A program made the translations under genes and the position numbers. Below the pieces are notes generated by a model. That model was given only the letters and a program-made list of their open reading frames with translations, was not told the DNA's origin and ran no database searches. Below, in pieces: positions 5,539 through 6,722 of a DNA stretch of 6,722 nucleotides. The stretch lies in the NCBI GenBank assembly GCA_002477505.1, contig DLQB01000005.1, forward strand, positions 3,137 through 9,858, written 5' to 3'. The stretch is from Flavobacteriales bacterium UBA7443 (lineage in GTDB: Bacteria; Bacteroidota; Bacteroidia; Flavobacteriales_D; Sanyastnellaceae). Position 1 is the first letter of the stretch. Every line of letters begins with the position of its first letter.

Positions 5539-6722
5539 ATGTTCTCGGCACCAAACCAAACAGCTTTCGCTCTGATTCAAAAGGCATTTTCAGCCTCATC
5601 AGGAGTTACGACGGATACGAGGACGGCAAGTGCAGATAAGTTATTCTTTGCTTTGAAGGGAGAGAATTTCGACGGCAACCTGTATGCGAAAGAAGCGCTT
5701 GCAAAAGGATGCATCGCTGTCGTCATGGATGATGCAACTTTGTCCCAACACCTCGAAAATGCCATATTGGTCGAGAATGCTCTGAATGCCTTACAAGCTC
5801 TGGCGCAGTGGCATCGAAGAAAATGGGACTGTCCCGTCATTGGACTTACGGGTAGCAATGGAAAAACAACGACCAAGGAATTGCTGAAAATGGTCTGCCA
5901 AAATCGCTTTCCGGGCATTCAAGCCACCCATGGAAACCTCAATAATGAAATCGGTGTGCCACTCACGTTGCTTTCCATTTCCAATAATCCAGACTTCGTC
6001 ATTGTTGAAATGGGCGCCAATGCTCAAGGTGAAATAGAATTGCTGGCCCAAATAGCAGAGCCAACTCACGGAATCATCACCAACATTGGCCGCGCCCATC
6101 TGGAGGGGTTTGGCGGCTTAGATGGCGTCATTAAGGGGAAGAGTGAACTATTCCATTTCTTTCGTTCATCCACGAATGCAACAGAAACCGATCAAGTTTC
6201 GCTTTTTGTCAATGCCAACCACGAAGTGTTAGCCGAGGTTTCACAATCCATTCCCAGGCTATTTTATGGCAGCCACGAGCATCCACCTTTCGTGTCGTCG
6301 GTCCAAGACGATTTTACCATGAGCTGGACCGATTTGGAAGGCATCCAACACGGACCCTTGCATTGTCATATATCCGGCGAACACAACTTTGAAAACATGA
6401 TGACTGCAGCCGCTGTTGGACTCCATTTTGGAGTCACTGCGAACGATTGCAGCCGAGCATTGAGCGCATATGCTCCCGACAACAATCGGTCACAATGGAT
6501 GGAAACCAAATCCAACCAAGTTTTGCTTGACGCTTATAATGCGAATCCGAGTAGTATGGAATCGGCGCTTACTTTCTTTGAACGCGTAGGAAAAGCAAGC
6601 AACGAAAGAACACCATTGGTTGCCATTCTCGGCGACATGGGAGAACTCGGTAACTATGCCGCATCAGCCCATGACGATGTTTTAGCAATGGCTTTGGAAA
6701 AGGGAATGCAAGTCATCACCGT
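5539..6722 (+). CDS. murF: UDP-N-acetylmuramoyl-tripeptide--D-alanyl-D-alanine ligase MurF (C-terminal end outside window)
   Basis: MurF uses ATP in the cytoplasm to add D-Ala-D-Ala to UDP-MurNAc-tripeptide, the last soluble step in making the peptidoglycan precursor. The frame is open to the right edge with 394 complete codons; MurF is usually about 430 residues, so the end is missing. The N-terminal substrate domain shows DTR (26-28) and LFFALKGENFDG (35-46). The central ATPase domain has the P-loop GLTGSNGKTTTKE (102-114), then THGNLNNEIGVP (130-141), VEMGA (156-160), TNIGRAHLEGFG (181-192) and the segment KGKSEL, where Lys201 probably corresponds to the carbamylated lysine of Mur ligases. 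The C-terminal domain shows GEHNFENMMTAAA (280-292), DAYNANPSSM (331-340) and ILGDMGELG (363-371). No key residue is missing in the visible part. ATG 5539 is the first ATG after an in-frame TGA at 5509. DAYNANP and the THGNLNNEIG motif separate it from MurC, MurD and MurE. It follows gldJ but is divided from it by a terminator. Confidence 0.96.
   Translation, partial: MFSAPNQTAFALIQKAFSASSGVTTDTRTASADKLFFALKGENFDGNLYAKEALAKGCIAVVMDDATLSQHLENAILVENALNALQALAQWHRRKWDCPVIGLTGSNGKTTTKELLKMVCQNRFPGIQATHGNLNNEIGVPLTLLSISNNPDFVIVEMGANAQGEIELLAQIAEPTHGIITNIGRAHLEGFGGLDGVIKGKSELFHFFRSSTNATETDQVSLFVNANHEVLAEVSQSIPRLFYGSHEHPPFVSSVQDDFTMSWTDLEGIQHGPLHCHISGEHNFENMMTAAAVGLHFGVTANDCSRALSAYAPDNNRSQWMETKSNQVLLDAYNANPSSMESALTFFERVGKASNERTPLVAILGDMGELGNYAASAHDDVLAMALEKGMQVIT

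Noticed and set aside
1..6722. RNA genes, CRISPR arrays, insertion sequences or phage remnants
   Set aside because: I saw no tRNA-like cloverleaf, spaced repeat array, transposase or terminal inverted repeat; nearly all bases are assigned to four conserved genes.

Overview
The window looks like chromosomal DNA from a gliding or otherwise type IX secreting member of the Bacteroidota, most likely Flavobacteriia or a close relative. Four recognisable genes support this: a PorU-type C25 sortase, a PorP/SprF outer-membrane protein, the gliding/secretion lipoprotein GldJ, and MurF. GC content is near 50% by eye. No start codon has a convincing Shine-Dalgarno sequence, and at least one promoter fits the Bacteroidota pattern (TTG, about 20 bases, TAnnTTTG). 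I cannot name a genus.

Layout. Bases 2453 down to 1 (minus strand) hold the first 817 codons of porU, which runs off the left edge before its catalytic His and Cys. Bases 2454-2630 are a 177-base divergent intergenic region. It carries two tandem 11-base repeats of the form TAAACnnGCGT and an overlapping inverted repeat, together a plausible shared operator. Bases 2631-3629 (+) encode a complete PorP/SprF protein. After a 52-base gap with a small hairpin, 3682-5445 (+) encodes GldJ. A strong intrinsic terminator (5461-5494) follows gldJ. Bases 5539-6722 (+) encode murF, cut by the right edge about 30-50 codons before its expected end. There is no gene-free stretch above 300 bases.

How the genes fit together. 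PorU cleaves the C-terminal sorting domain of type IX cargo at the cell surface and attaches the cargo. PorP/SprF proteins are outer-membrane components tied to the secretion and gliding machinery. GldJ is an outer-membrane lipoprotein needed for gliding and for stability of the GldK ring component. Three of the four genes therefore serve one machine. MurF makes the peptidoglycan precursor UDP-MurNAc-pentapeptide; it is separated from gldJ by a terminator and has its own likely promoter.

I found no previously undescribed system. The points most worth a second look are the tandem repeats between porU and porP, the PorP/SprF gene placed directly before gldJ, the charged helical insert and the lost catalytic cysteines in GldJ's FGE-like fold, and a murF promoter that would give an almost leaderless transcript.
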